Assembly: GCA_023439125.1 (NCBI GenBank)
Contig: JAEXOU010000003.1
Coordinates: 1-64,000 of the forward strand
Origin: Bacillota bacterium
GTDB taxonomy: Bacteria; Bacillota; Clostridia; Lachnospirales; Lachnospiraceae
Reading direction: 5' to 3'
Length of the DNA: 64,000 nucleotides
In this document: positions 8,253-17,170 of the stretch, one piece after another
Layout of the letters: each line of letters begins with the position of its first letter
How positions within the stretch are numbered: the first letter of the stretch is position 1
Position numbers and translations under genes: made by a program
Notes under the pieces: model-generated
Told to the model about the DNA's origin: nothing
The model's database searches: none
Seen by the model: the letters and a program-made list of their open reading frames with translations, nothing else

Positions 8253-8786
8253 ATGAGCATTCCTTATAATGAAGAATTAATGAGTAATATTATTTCATTA
8301 CTAAAAAATTTTAAATATCACATAATTTCATATAGAGAATTGTCAGATAAGATAGATAGCTTACCAGGTGAACGGGAATTTTGGGTGTATACATGTGATG
8401 CTCACCTCCAGATGGCAGCTATTTCATGGTGCATGGTCTTCGGAACGGACAGCAACCCTACACATTGGAAAAACCTATCACAAAGATATGCATCAACGCT
8501 TAAAAATTTTGTCGTTGAAAAAACTGGGATTAGCGAAAGTGAGTATCAGACAAAGTGGAAAGCGATAATTGATTTCCGGAATACATATATTGCACATAAA
8601 AATGGATTTGATAAGCCTGTACCTTATTTTTCGTTTGCAGAGAAGGTAGTTGATTGTTTTGAATCATGGGCGATAGAAATGTTCCATCCGGGTGAGCTGG
8701 AACAGTATGCACCGCTCAGCTATTTTTGGGAACTCTGCACCTTAGATATAAAGAATGTTATTGGTTGTATTGCTAAACATGATTGA
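8253..8786 (+). CDS. HEPN-like hypothetical protein
   Basis: A 177-residue soluble, mostly helical protein. Near residue 108 it has DFRNTYIAHKN, which fits the Rx4-6H motif of HEPN domains, with the polar residue typically found directly after Arg. HEPN proteins are often metal-independent RNases in toxin-antitoxin, abortive-infection or CRISPR-linked defence, though some are inactive. No antitoxin nucleotidyltransferase (MNT) neighbour is visible; the next gene is a broken zinc-ribbon gene. AGAAAGGTG lies about 8 bases before the ATG. The HEPN assignment rests on one motif and the helical pattern. Confidence 0.6.
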   Translation: MSIPYNEELMSNIISLLKNFKYHIISYRELSDKIDSLPGEREFWVYTCDAHLQMAAISWCMVFGTDSNPTHWKNLSQRYASTLKNFVVEKTGISESEYQTKWKAIIDFRNTYIAHKNGFDKPVPYFSFAEKVVDCFESWAIEMFHPGELEQYAPLSYFWELCTLDIKNVIGCIAKHD

Positions 8787-8925
8787 TTTACACATTTAAA
8801 AAATATTATATATGAGAAGGTAAATCAACTTCCCACTATGTTTATTTGAGGATAAGTCTAAGTGTACAACCTTATAAATATTTAATCGGTTAAAAATTTA
8901 ATTCTAATTTAGGAGGAAGACGGCT

Positions 8926-9323
8926 ATGTATTGTGCTCAATGTGGTACCAAAATTTTAGACAACAGTAAGTACTGTATAAAATGTGGAGTGTTGATTGAA
9001 TTATTAGAAGGACAAGATGAAGAGGTTGAAATTGAGAAATTAAAAAAGCAATTTCGCGATGATATGTTTCAAATTTATCGTGAAGCTTACAAGATTGGCT
9101 ATCGACCTTCATACTTTTTAAGAATGATAAGTGAACAAAGAGATATAGTGGATATTGCAGACAGTTAATCGTTAAAGAAACTTCTGGTTTTGAAAAGCTG
9201 GCAGTACTTCGTAGAACAGATTTATCTGTTGAACATTTTGTTATGATGCCTAAATATGCTCGCCTTTTTAATGATAGTGATATAAAAGTATGTAAAGAAC
9301 GTCTAGAAGCATATAAATTTTAA
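8926..9323 (+). pseudogene. zinc-ribbon protein, frameshifted
   Basis: The gene starts at ATG 8926 behind AGGAGGA. It encodes a zinc ribbon CxxC..CxxC (MYCAQCG, YCIKCG) and then a helical part (KIGYRPSYFLRMISEQ). A TAA stops it at 9166. The next frame continues the same family without a break (VKETSGFEKLAVLRRTDLSV, then LFNDSDIKVCKERLEAYKF) to a stop at 9321-9323. The combination (GY-P-YFL, then R-DLSVE, then LF---I--C---L--Y) matches a C-terminal domain common in clostridial zinc-ribbon proteins. One base appears to be missing near 9163. It is a pseudogene, unless this is a sequencing error. Confidence 0.75.
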
Positions 9324-9454
9324 TATTAACTCTTGGACACCTAAACTTAAGATACAATGGTGGAAGACTAATAAATTCCGATTTGTGTGGAACTCAAAAT
9401 CATATAAATCTGGTTGCTATGGCCTATAAACAAATTAATTGAATGGGGAGTATT

Positions 9455-10450
9455 ATGAAAAAGAATGTTTTATTAATTGTATACTTAATTGTAGTTTTTA
9501 CCATGAGTGGATGTAGCCATTCTTCACAAAATAGTAACAGTCATGGTATAAAAGATAAGGAAATATTGAAAGTAGAAGAAGAGAAATATCCAACAATAAC
9601 ACCAACAATAACACCAACAATAACACCAACAATAACACCAACAGTTATGCCAACAACTCAGCCTAATGAAATACCAATAAATTCTGATATAGATATAAAA
9701 GATAATAGCGCTAATGATATTTCATATGAAGTATATTATAATGATAGATTTGATTTTTCTATCAAATATCCTGACGATTTTATAACAGAAACTCTTCCTG
9801 CCAATGGAGATGGTATTGTGTTGAAGAACTTGGATGGTAACGCAGAATTAACAGTAAGTGGCATAAATAATCTTTTAGGGGATACCGCTGAGTCCTGTTA
9901 TGATGACTTTATCAAAAGTCATGAGAAGATATCGTATAAGAAGCAAAATGACAATTGGTTTGTAGCATTATGGTTAGAAGATGACAATATCTTGTATGAA
10001 AAAGTAGTTGTTGGAACTGGATCTATCAATACTTTTATAATTAAGTATCCATCGACTGAACAGGAATATTATGACGAAGTTATACAAAATCTTTTGGAAT
10101 CTTTTGAAACTCCAGGTATATCAGAATCTCATGAAATGATTTTGGAAGAGCAGACAGTGATTGATGAAAAAATACTTGACTTGTTCATAGAACACTATCT
10201 AATTGAGAGTCCAGATACGGACAGTATCCATTACGCATTAAAAGGTGCTCCTACTGAATTTTTATATACAGTTAATCTCGATTATTTTGATGAGGAAAAG
10301 GATATGTACGTGATTCGTCTTAATAGGTATACGGATACAACAATAAATTATTTTTATTATGATCCTAAGACAGATAAATTTTATTATAATGGACCTGACA
10401 AAGAAGAGATACCATCAGATGATGATATTGTATTTTGGTCACTCCTCTAA
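9455..10450 (+). CDS. lipoprotein with TPTI repeat spacer
   Basis: A 331-residue protein. The ATG at 9455 is preferred because GGGGAG lies 5 bases upstream and the lipoprotein signal starts there; an ATG at 9443 is in frame. Lipobox FTMSGC puts Cys at 20. The spacer at about residues 46-66 is a near-perfect repeat of ACACCAACAATA units coding TPTI. A domain of about 140 residues then begins NDRFDFSIKYPDDF, a pattern of PsbP-like exported domains. A second small alpha/beta domain ends the protein. Lipid-anchored and extracellular; function unknown. Confidence 0.75.
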   Translation: MKKNVLLIVYLIVVFTMSGCSHSSQNSNSHGIKDKEILKVEEEKYPTITPTITPTITPTITPTVMPTTQPNEIPINSDIDIKDNSANDISYEVYYNDRFDFSIKYPDDFITETLPANGDGIVLKNLDGNAELTVSGINNLLGDTAESCYDDFIKSHEKISYKKQNDNWFVALWLEDDNILYEKVVVGTGSINTFIIKYPSTEQEYYDEVIQNLLESFETPGISESHEMILEEQTVIDEKILDLFIEHYLIESPDTDSIHYALKGAPTEFLYTVNLDYFDEEKDMYVIRLNRYTDTTINYFYYDPKTDKFYYNGPDKEEIPSDDDIVFWSLL

Positions 10451-10513
10451 TACATACGATAGTGGAGAGGTACACTTTTTGATAACAAACCAGAGGTCTA
10501 GAGGAGAAAATTT

Positions 10514-10545
10514 TTATTTTATACGTTCATAACGTTGGGTGTATA
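10514..10545 (-). pseudogene. vestige of a third micro-ORF copy
   Basis: On the minus strand the codons TQRYERIK and a stop match the end of micro-ORF B (QRYARRK, stop) at DNA and protein level. The upstream part is not recognisable. It marks a third decayed micro-ORF locus in the accessory region. Confidence 0.35.
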
Positions 10546-10671
10546 GATAAAGTGATGGTAGGACAGTGTATGTTCGACCTTATTTACGCTAAAAGATCGG
10601 TAGATATGTGGAATGTAATGTAAAGATGGAGTTTAGGTTAAAGCATAAAAAAATGCGTAGGGGAGGAAAAT

Positions 10672-10815
10672 ATGGCAGGAATTAGAAAGAGAAATCAGGA
10701 GGAAGTAGCAAAAGAAATTGCTTCTGTTCAGGAAAAAGTAGTTGAGATAAAAAAAGTGATAGCATTCACGGATTTGATCTGGAGACTGTTCCAGAACAAT
10801 TTATTGAACCTGTAG
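10672..10815 (+). other. displaced N-terminus of the beta-helix gene (frameshift at A7 tract)
   Basis: A 47-codon ORF begins at ATG 10672 behind a strong GGGGAGGAAAAT site and reads MAGIRKRNQEEVAKE. At the seven-A tract 10749-10755 the frame that continues into the next gene opens (SIHGFDLETVPEQF, then EPVDEIFMTNESDI). The two parts make one plausible N-terminus in which an A is missing. The tract also fits the A-AAA-AAA slippery pattern for -1 frameshifting, so translation may still join them. Indel decay, assembly error and programmed shifting cannot be separated here. Confidence 0.6.
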
Positions 10816-10826
10816 ATGAAATTTTC

Positions 10827-12008
10827 ATGACGAATGAGAGTGATATAGCTAAAGGAGAAGAAACAACTTTTACGTCAAAGATTATAAGAATTCAAGAGGG
10901 AATTATCATCAGATCCAATGTGGTATTTAATCAATGTGTTGTTTTTTTTGAATGCAAAAACTATACTGCAATTAGGATAGATAAAGGCAAGCTTCTGTTA
11001 CATAACTGTCATATTGTTATAAAGCAAGAAGTAAGGGGACCTGTGATTAATAATGTTGGTGGAGATATCATTTTAAAAAACTGTAGGATGGAAGATGCGA
11101 GGCTAATAAATTCTAAAGATATAGAGAATGATAACGATACAGCTTGTTTTATTTCCGTAGATAATTATTATAAAAATGAAAAAGTAAGTGCATCACTAAT
11201 GAATTGTAAATTCATTAACTGTTCACATACGATTTTAAGATTACTGGGAAACATAGAGGTAAAAATAACAGAATGTAAGATAAAGAAACATAAGGGACAT
11301 TTTCTGTTCCTATCTTCTAATTTAAATCATAAAGGTATTCTAGTAGCAGATACTAATTTCGAGGGTTGTTCTATGCTCACAGATTATAATGCGAATGAAA
11401 TATTCAGCAATCATGATAAAAAAAATGCGTTAATTTATACTCAGTATTCTTCTTATAACTTATTGAATTGTACCTTTACAGATATCAACAACTCTGTTTT
11501 AATAGGCGATGCTTGTGATGGTAATCATGGTATCAGACATTGTACTTTCCAAAAGATTTTTTTGGGTTATCATAATGAGATTGTACTGAAAACTGGTGGA
11601 GGCACTAATTTAATCAGTAATTGTGTGTTTGATGAGATAAGCGGTATTTCGATTGGTAACATCGGAGAGCTCGTAAATGAACAGTCTTATCTTGATCATT
11701 GCAGGTTTGTAAAGTGTAATGGAAATATCCAGCTAGACGGTATTTTTATGACAGATTGTGAACTAAATCACTGTGTATCTTCAAGTGACTTAATTTCTTT
11801 AAAAGGAAAAGCTAGTTTTGGACAGCATATTATAAGTGAAATAGAAAACTGTACATTTATCAACTGTAAGGCACAAGATAATCTGATTGCGATACATTCT
11901 AATCTCAGTAAAAATGGAATATGCTCACAAGTGGTAGATTGCAAATTTATTGGCTGTATGGCATATGAGGGGGAATTTATAAAGATGGGGGATTGGGATG
12001 AAGGATAA
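10827..12008 (+). CDS. right-handed beta-helix repeat protein
   Basis: A 393-residue ORF made of short repeats of the form xxIxNCxFxNC (for example LMNCKFINCS, IENCTFINCK), typical of parallel beta-helix proteins with Asn/Cys ladders. It has no signal peptide. The ATG at 10827 has no good ribosome site; the true start is probably 10672, joined by a -1 shift at 10749-10755 (total about 445 residues). Such proteins often bind or cleave polysaccharide, but no catalytic residues are evident. It overlaps the next gene by 11 bases, indicating co-transcription. Confidence 0.65.
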   Translation: MTNESDIAKGEETTFTSKIIRIQEGIIIRSNVVFNQCVVFFECKNYTAIRIDKGKLLLHNCHIVIKQEVRGPVINNVGGDIILKNCRMEDARLINSKDIENDNDTACFISVDNYYKNEKVSASLMNCKFINCSHTILRLLGNIEVKITECKIKKHKGHFLFLSSNLNHKGILVADTNFEGCSMLTDYNANEIFSNHDKKNALIYTQYSSYNLLNCTFTDINNSVLIGDACDGNHGIRHCTFQKIFLGYHNEIVLKTGGGTNLISNCVFDEISGISIGNIGELVNEQSYLDHCRFVKCNGNIQLDGIFMTDCELNHCVSSSDLISLKGKASFGQHIISEIENCTFINCKAQDNLIAIHSNLSKNGICSQVVDCKFIGCMAYEGEFIKMGDWDEG

Positions 12009-12582
12009 AATATACATATTTTCTTTATTAAACATTATGTCGGCATTGTTTTTTTATCCAATATTTAAAGGCGATACTAAATTTAATATTATTATTATCT
12101 TAGTAGTTCTATTAGACTTCTATTTAAATATATTATTATGTGTTGTAATTATATTATTGATACAGGAAAAAAAGTTTAGAATAAAGGGTCAAATAAAGAT
12201 TATATATACGCATTCACAGGGGAGTTTATGTTATATAATTGCTATTTGCTTATTACTCGTATTTTATACTTTAAAAAGCATTTTGCTTTTATATGGTAAT
12301 CTAAATCTTTTACTTATAATATTACCCTTGACTTCACTATATGCATTTCTGTTTATGATAGTAAGCACTAATAAAATAATTTGTACAGACAGCGAACTCA
12401 AGACTTATAATTTTACACTTAAAATAAATGAGATAGAAGATATAAAAATCGTTGAACGTAATGAAAAATATGACTTATTTATATCAGTTGATAAAAATCA
12501 GTATAGCATCACTGCGACTAAATATATGTTAGAAGAATTAATCAAGATTTTACCAAAGAATGTAGCAGTAATTAAAAGTTGA
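11998..12582 (+). CDS. hypothetical membrane protein with C-terminal PH-like tail
   Basis: A 194-residue protein with hydrophobic segments at about 7-23, 29-53, 78-100 and 103-123. A cytoplasmic tail (about 130-190) follows, with beta strands such as NKIICTDSELKTYNF and DLFISVDKNQYSI, as in small PH-like domains of Firmicute membrane proteins. It overlaps the end of the beta-helix gene and has GGGGATTGGG as a possible ribosome site. It resembles the protein at 6670 in layout. Function unknown. Confidence 0.65.
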   Translation: MKDKIYIFSLLNIMSALFFYPIFKGDTKFNIIIILVVLLDFYLNILLCVVIILLIQEKKFRIKGQIKIIYTHSQGSLCYIIAICLLLVFYTLKSILLLYGNLNLLLIILPLTSLYAFLFMIVSTNKIICTDSELKTYNFTLKINEIEDIKIVERNEKYDLFISVDKNQYSITATKYMLEELIKILPKNVAVIKS

Positions 12583-12736
12583 GAATGACAGAAATTTCGT
12601 GTATTTTACTGTGATGCATTGGCTAGTTGTAAAAGGCAAAGTTAGAAAAGAATCATGAGGAATTTGCTACTCTGTGTGTAAAGGATTTATAGGCCTTTAT
12701 TCAAGGTTATGAGAGGGTAATGGTGGTTAGAAAATT

Positions 12737-13012
12737 ATGAAAAAGGTATTAAATTGGTTGAAAAAAAATAATCCCTTTACTATCCCATCCTTTTCTTGCA
12801 AAGCCCAATTTTACTTTCATTTAATTCCTGCAAAAAGACCGGTAATCGCTAACTCAAGGATTAATGACTACGATGGTGAAAACGTTACATTTCACTACGA
12901 CAGGCATGAAGATTGGTCTTGTGGTAGTGGATATCGTCAGCATATAGAAACGAGCATTTATCATTCATTTGATAGAATTCAAAGAACTAAATGGTTGGGA
13001 TCAACCACCTGA
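12737..13012 (+). pseudogene. IS91-family transposase fragment
   Basis: A 91-codon ORF. Its middle (AKRPVIANSRINDYDG, NVTFHYDRHED) matches the conserved stretch of Y2-type IS91 transposases, where the pattern RPVIAxSRIxxYDG..V.F.Y.RHED is familiar. The HUH and catalytic Tyr regions are missing and the sequence after RHED does not continue the family. It is therefore a truncated relic. It lies between accessory genes and the ABC exporter, which suggests past transposition here. Confidence 0.65.
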
Positions 13013-13022
13013 ATAAATTACG

Positions 13023-13063
13023 AAAAGCCTTCTAATACGATAATATAAGAAGGCTTTGTTTTG
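13023..13063 (+). terminator. rho-independent terminator
   Basis: AAAGCCTTCT pairs with AGAAGGCTTT, followed by TGTTTTG. It closes the transposase relic transcript ahead of the ABC exporter operon. Confidence 0.75.
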
Positions 13064-13310
13064 TAATCAGGCGCTCAAGTGCTGTAGACACTACAAAGAT
13101 GATCAGACTGTTTTTTCTTTTTATTAAAATTTCGTTTGACTTTTTTAATGCTACATTAATAGAAATTCAATGAAATCCCCATAGAAGTAAATTCTTCAAT
13201 GGAATATAATGGGGAAAAATTGAATTGTGCATTTGAATTAAAGAAGCAGAGTTCCTTAGAAGTTTTATTGTGATGACCTTCTTTAGTACAAATGCAAATA
13301 GGAGGACGAA

Positions 13311-14069
13311 ATGAGCAACGTAATATTGAGAACGAAAAAGTTAAACAAAAGTTTCAAATCAGGAACGCAGGAGCAACAGGTATTAAAAAATCTGGATATT
13401 GAATTTTATGAGGGGGATTTCACTGTTATTATGGGTTCATCGGGTGCTGGTAAATCCACCTTACTTTATGCATTATCCGGTATGGACAGACCGACAAGTG
13501 GAGATATTCGTTTTTTTGATGCAGATATAGCTAATTTGAATAATGATAAGTTAGCTGTTTTTCGAAGAAAAAACTGTGGCTTTGTTTTTCAGCAGATGTT
13601 CTTGCTTGATAATATGAGTATTTTGGATAATATTCTAGCTAGTGGTTATTTAATTAGTGGTGATAAAAAATCTATTGTAGAAAATGCAAAAGAATTATTA
13701 CAAAAGGTTGGTTTAACTGAAATGATATGGAGAAAGTTTCCGAACCAGCTTTCAGGTGGAGAAAATCAACGTGCTGCGATTGTTCGTGCTTTAATCAACA
13801 AACCTAGAGTTGTATTTGCAGATGAACCAACAGGAGCCTTGAACTCAGCAGCGGGAAATGCAGTACTTGATGCTTTAAGTGACATTAACAAGGAAGGACA
13901 AAACATTATTATGGTTACGCATGATTTACGTTCTGCAAGACGTGGTAACCGAATTATTTATATTAAAGATGGTGTTATTGGTGGCGAATGTAACTTAGGT
14001 AAGTATGTGAGTGGAGATAAGCAACGACACGAAAAGCTTCAATCCTTCCTTATGGAAATGGGGTGGTAA
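13311..14069 (+). CDS. ABC transporter ATP-binding protein (MacB/LolD type)
   Basis: A 252-residue ATPase with Walker A GSSGAGKST (about 42-50), Q-loop FVFQQ, signature LSGGENQR, Walker B VVFADEPTG and H-loop MVTHD. The order and the PTGALNS sequence after Walker B are typical of MacB/BceA-type partners of FtsX-like permeases. AGGAGG lies 6 bases before the ATG. The permease gene follows 1 base after the stop. Its role is to power an exporter or mechanotransmission complex for peptides or lipids. No sensor kinase is adjacent, so a Bce-type antibiotic-sensing role is only a possibility. Confidence 0.92.
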   Translation: MSNVILRTKKLNKSFKSGTQEQQVLKNLDIEFYEGDFTVIMGSSGAGKSTLLYALSGMDRPTSGDIRFFDADIANLNNDKLAVFRRKNCGFVFQQMFLLDNMSILDNILASGYLISGDKKSIVENAKELLQKVGLTEMIWRKFPNQLSGGENQRAAIVRALINKPRVVFADEPTGALNSAAGNAVLDALSDINKEGQNIIMVTHDLRSARRGNRIIYIKDGVIGGECNLGKYVSGDKQRHEKLQSFLMEMGW

Positions 14070-14070
14070 T

Positions 14071-16455
14071 GTGAAAAAATTATGGTTGCTTGCTTTTGCA
14101 AATATTAGAAAAACAAAATCAGCCTCAACCACTTTGATTATTATGTTTATAATCGCAGCGCTTCTTTTAAATACAGGACTCTTGGTTGTGTTTAATTATG
14201 GTAATTTTTATGAAGACCTGAAATCGGAGCTAAATACCTCCAATGCTTACTTTGCGCTACCAGATAAGCTATATACAGAAGAAGTAGAATCTTATCTTAT
14301 TCATAATGAGCATGTGAAGCAAGTACAAGTAAATGAGGGACTTGTGCTTGATGCTGGTATTATATCTAAGGGGGAAGAAAAACAGTTCCCTATTAAGTTT
14401 ACCAATATGGATGAAACAAGGGAAATAAGTAAGTGGAAATATGTTGGTGAACATTTACCTGCTGAAGAGATGTCTGTGTATGTTCCGGATATTTTTAAGG
14501 CAGTGAGTGGTTATGAGTTAAATGACAAAATGGAGATAACATATAAAGATCGAGATACCAAGGAAGAAAAAGTTCTTTCATTTACAGTAAAGGGCTATAC
14601 GGAGGATATGTACTTTAGTTCATCCGACACTGGTTACATTAGTTTTTACGTGCCAGGTGATACCTATCAAGAGTTGAAGGATACATTAAGTCAACAAGAA
14701 TCTTTGATTCATGTGGTATATGCTAATCTTGATGATGTGAAATACACATCAGCCATTGAAAGTGGTATTCGTGAAATACTGAATTTAAATTCAGCTTCAT
14801 TAATGGCGGGTGATCAATCTACTATGCTAGTAGTGATTGATATTGAGTTGATTGAGCTATCGCGTTGTATGATGGCAACTATGATATCAGCAATGATGGT
14901 TCTATTTTCTTTCATTATAGTAATTGTTTGCTTATTAGTTGTTCGATTTCGAATTGTTAATAGTATGGAAGAGGATACGATGAAAATCGGATCTTTGAAA
15001 TCGGTTGGTTATACTAGTCGACAAATTATTTTGTCTATATTATTGCAGTTTTCCTTGATAGCAGCAATTGGTAGCCTTATTGGCTGTTTCCTTTCTTATC
15101 CTCTTCTCCCTGCAATCTCCGCTGTTTTTGAGCAACAATCAGGGCTTAAATGGGAACAAGGTTTTGATGGCATCATTACGGGAGCAGCATTTATATTCTT
15201 ACTTTTAGTTGTTATATTCATTGCATTGATCGCAGCACGTCATATTAACAAGCTAAATCCAATCAATGCATTACGTGGAGAAACCATTGCTCATAAATAT
15301 AAGAAAAATCATGTACAACTTGAGAATGCAGTTGGAAGATTACCATTTATACTAGCTTTAAAGTCTATTCTGCAAAGCATGAAGCAGAACTTAATGATTA
15401 TTGTGATTCTTATTGCAGTTGCGTTCTGTGGTACATTTGGTGTAATTATGTTTTATAATACAACAGTTGACACGAAAGCTTTTTCAGAAATTCCAGGAAT
15501 GGAAATATGTAATGCAGTCGCTGTACTTAATCCAGAAAAGGATCAAACAGAAACAGTAAAATTCATCGAATCTATGGATAAGGTTAAGAAAGTACAATTT
15601 TTTGATGAAGTAAAATTAAGTGTTGAAGGTATGGAGGTTGCTGCCTATGTCATGGATGATTATGATAAGAAAGAGACAAAGTTAGTGTATGAGGGCCGGT
15701 ATCCTGAAAATAGCAATGAAATAACCCTTGCAGGTATCTTAGCGAAACGTCTAGAAAAAAATGTAGGTGATACAATCACAGTAAGTCATGGTGAGAAAAA
15801 CGAACAGTTTAAAGTAGTGGGTTTATCGAATGGTGCTCAAATGGGTGGTCTAAATCTCTCGATTCTCGCAAAGGATTATAAACGAATCAACCCAGATTTT
15901 AAGCACCAATCCTTGTATATTTACTTAGAAAAAGGTACGGATGCCGAACAATTTGTTGCAACGTTAGAAAATAAGTTAGATAAGAGTATCTTGCTTGCTA
16001 CAGCTAATTTTGATAAGGAGTTGGAAGAGGGAATGGCATCTTATCAGACAATTGTTGCTGCAATGGGTATAGCAATGCTTATCATTACTTTACTTGTAGT
16101 TTCTTTGGTTTTATACTTCGTGATCAGCTCATCTGTAATTCGGAAAAAAAGGGAGCTTGGTATCCAAAAAGCAATTGGTTTTACTACTCTTCAATTGATG
16201 AACCAGCTTTCTATTGGCTTTACGGTTCCGATTGTAGTTGGTGTCTTATCAGGAGCTTTGCTGGGAGCCATCTACACCAATCCAATGATGTCACTTGCTA
16301 TGAGTGGCATGGGTATTATGAAAGCAAGATTTATTGTAGATTACTCTTGGATTCTTGTTTTTGGACTTTCAACGATACTATTTTCCTATTTATTATCTAT
16401 GTTGATTACATGGAGAATTCGAAGAATCTCAGCTTATGCTTTAGTAACAGAATAA
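14071..16455 (+). CDS. ABC transporter permease, FtsX-like (two-domain)
   Basis: A 794-residue membrane protein. The GTG at 14071 is chosen because it lies 1 base after the ATPase stop behind GGGGTGG; the longer frame from 14011 would overlap the ATPase gene. A first TM (about 16-38) is followed by an extracellular MacB-core-like domain (about 45-270). Three TMs make up FtsX domain one (about 290-400). Then come another TM, a second extracellular domain and a final three-TM FtsX block. Motifs MKIGSLKSVGYTSRQI and KRELGIQKAIGFTTLQL mark the two coupling regions. It works with the ATPase at 13311. Confidence 0.9.
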   Translation: MKKLWLLAFANIRKTKSASTTLIIMFIIAALLLNTGLLVVFNYGNFYEDLKSELNTSNAYFALPDKLYTEEVESYLIHNEHVKQVQVNEGLVLDAGIISKGEEKQFPIKFTNMDETREISKWKYVGEHLPAEEMSVYVPDIFKAVSGYELNDKMEITYKDRDTKEEKVLSFTVKGYTEDMYFSSSDTGYISFYVPGDTYQELKDTLSQQESLIHVVYANLDDVKYTSAIESGIREILNLNSASLMAGDQSTMLVVIDIELIELSRCMMATMISAMMVLFSFIIVIVCLLVVRFRIVNSMEEDTMKIGSLKSVGYTSRQIILSILLQFSLIAAIGSLIGCFLSYPLLPAISAVFEQQSGLKWEQGFDGIITGAAFIFLLLVVIFIALIAARHINKLNPINALRGETIAHKYKKNHVQLENAVGRLPFILALKSILQSMKQNLMIIVILIAVAFCGTFGVIMFYNTTVDTKAFSEIPGMEICNAVAVLNPEKDQTETVKFIESMDKVKKVQFFDEVKLSVEGMEVAAYVMDDYDKKETKLVYEGRYPENSNEITLAGILAKRLEKNVGDTITVSHGEKNEQFKVVGLSNGAQMGGLNLSILAKDYKRINPDFKHQSLYIYLEKGTDAEQFVATLENKLDKSILLATANFDKELEEGMASYQTIVAAMGIAMLIITLLVVSLVLYFVISSSVIRKKRELGIQKAIGFTTLQLMNQLSIGFTVPIVVGVLSGALLGAIYTNPMMSLAMSGMGIMKARFIVDYSWILVFGLSTILFSYLLSMLITWRIRRISAYALVTE

Positions 16456-16473
16456 GAAGTTTAAGAAATGGAT

Positions 16474-16650
16474 AAGGGGCTGTCGCACTAAGGGCAGTAT
16501 GAATAAAGAATGAAGGGCGATGGTATATTTTCTTCGGCGAGCTACGCTCACAAGCCCCACAAAGTGCGTGTGGGGACTTGTAAGGCACTCCGAATAATAC
16601 CATCGTCCTTCATTCTTTTATACAATATTCAGCTAGTGCGACAGCCCCTT
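16474..16650. repeat. 177-bp palindromic element (possible MITE-like repeat)
   Basis: The ends AAGGGGCTGTCGCACTA and TAGTGCGACAGCCCCTT are perfect 17-bp inverted repeats. Inside, a second pair of arms (22 bp, one mismatch; AAAGAATGAAGG..GGTAT) and a central CAAGCCCCACA/TGTGGGG..CTTG hairpin continue the symmetry. It has no ORF. It may be a folded non-autonomous repeat, and it would also terminate the permease transcript. Confidence 0.75.
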
Positions 16651-16672
16651 GTTTCGTTCATCTATTAATTGA

Positions 16673-17050
16673 TTAATAAACTATACTAATATTTTTGAGA
16701 TATGTTATGCTATCACTTAAATCGTTATCTAACAAAATAAGAGTACTTAACACCTCAATTTTGTTACTTACGCGTGATGTATCAGTTATGTGTAATTTTT
16801 GCTCTGTTTTATTTTTGGATGACTTAGTTGGTAATCTATCAAATTGAAATTTTAAGTCATTAAGTTTTTTTATGGCTTCTTCTTTGGTAATGTCAAAATT
16901 CTCGTAAGATTCAGCAACCTCAATTACTCTATCAATGAATTCTAATTGCTTTTCTGTGACACTTTTGGAAGAAGTGAGGGCGCATGGTTGACATAGAAGA
17001 GGGAAAATGTATTTTAACAGTGAAATATGTAAATTAGTATTCGAATTCAT
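16673..17050 (-). CDS. hypothetical protein
   Basis: A 125-residue minus-strand ORF with convincing helical protein character in its middle (EKQLEFIDRVIEVAESYEN, ITKEEAIKKLNDLKF). The ATG lacks a clear ribosome site and the N-terminal 30 residues look less natural, so the gene may be truncated or start later. It is convergent with the palindromic element and divergent from the protease gene at 17171. No family was recognised. Confidence 0.4.
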   Translation of the reverse strand: MNSNTNLHISLLKYIFPLLCQPCALTSSKSVTEKQLEFIDRVIEVAESYENFDITKEEAIKKLNDLKFQFDRLPTKSSKNKTEQKLHITDTSRVSNKIEVLSTLILLDNDLSDSITYLKNISIVY

Positions 17051-17170
17051 TGCTTTTATGCTACTTTTGTAATAGAATTGAATTAGACTACAACTAAGAT
17101 AAGATAAATCATCTCATGATTGATATGATTTTTAGTTGTTGGAATTATTACTTTATATTGGAGGAATAGA

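Noticed and set aside
9596..9650. Short tandem repeats (ACACCAACAATA units) as a possible CRISPR or minisatellite
   Set aside because: The units are in frame inside a lipoprotein spacer and have no spacer-repeat pattern.
13311..16455. Classic Bce-type antibiotic resistance module
   Set aside because: The ATPase and permease fit, but no BceRS kinase/regulator pair is next to them; the nearest two-component genes are more than 20 kb away.
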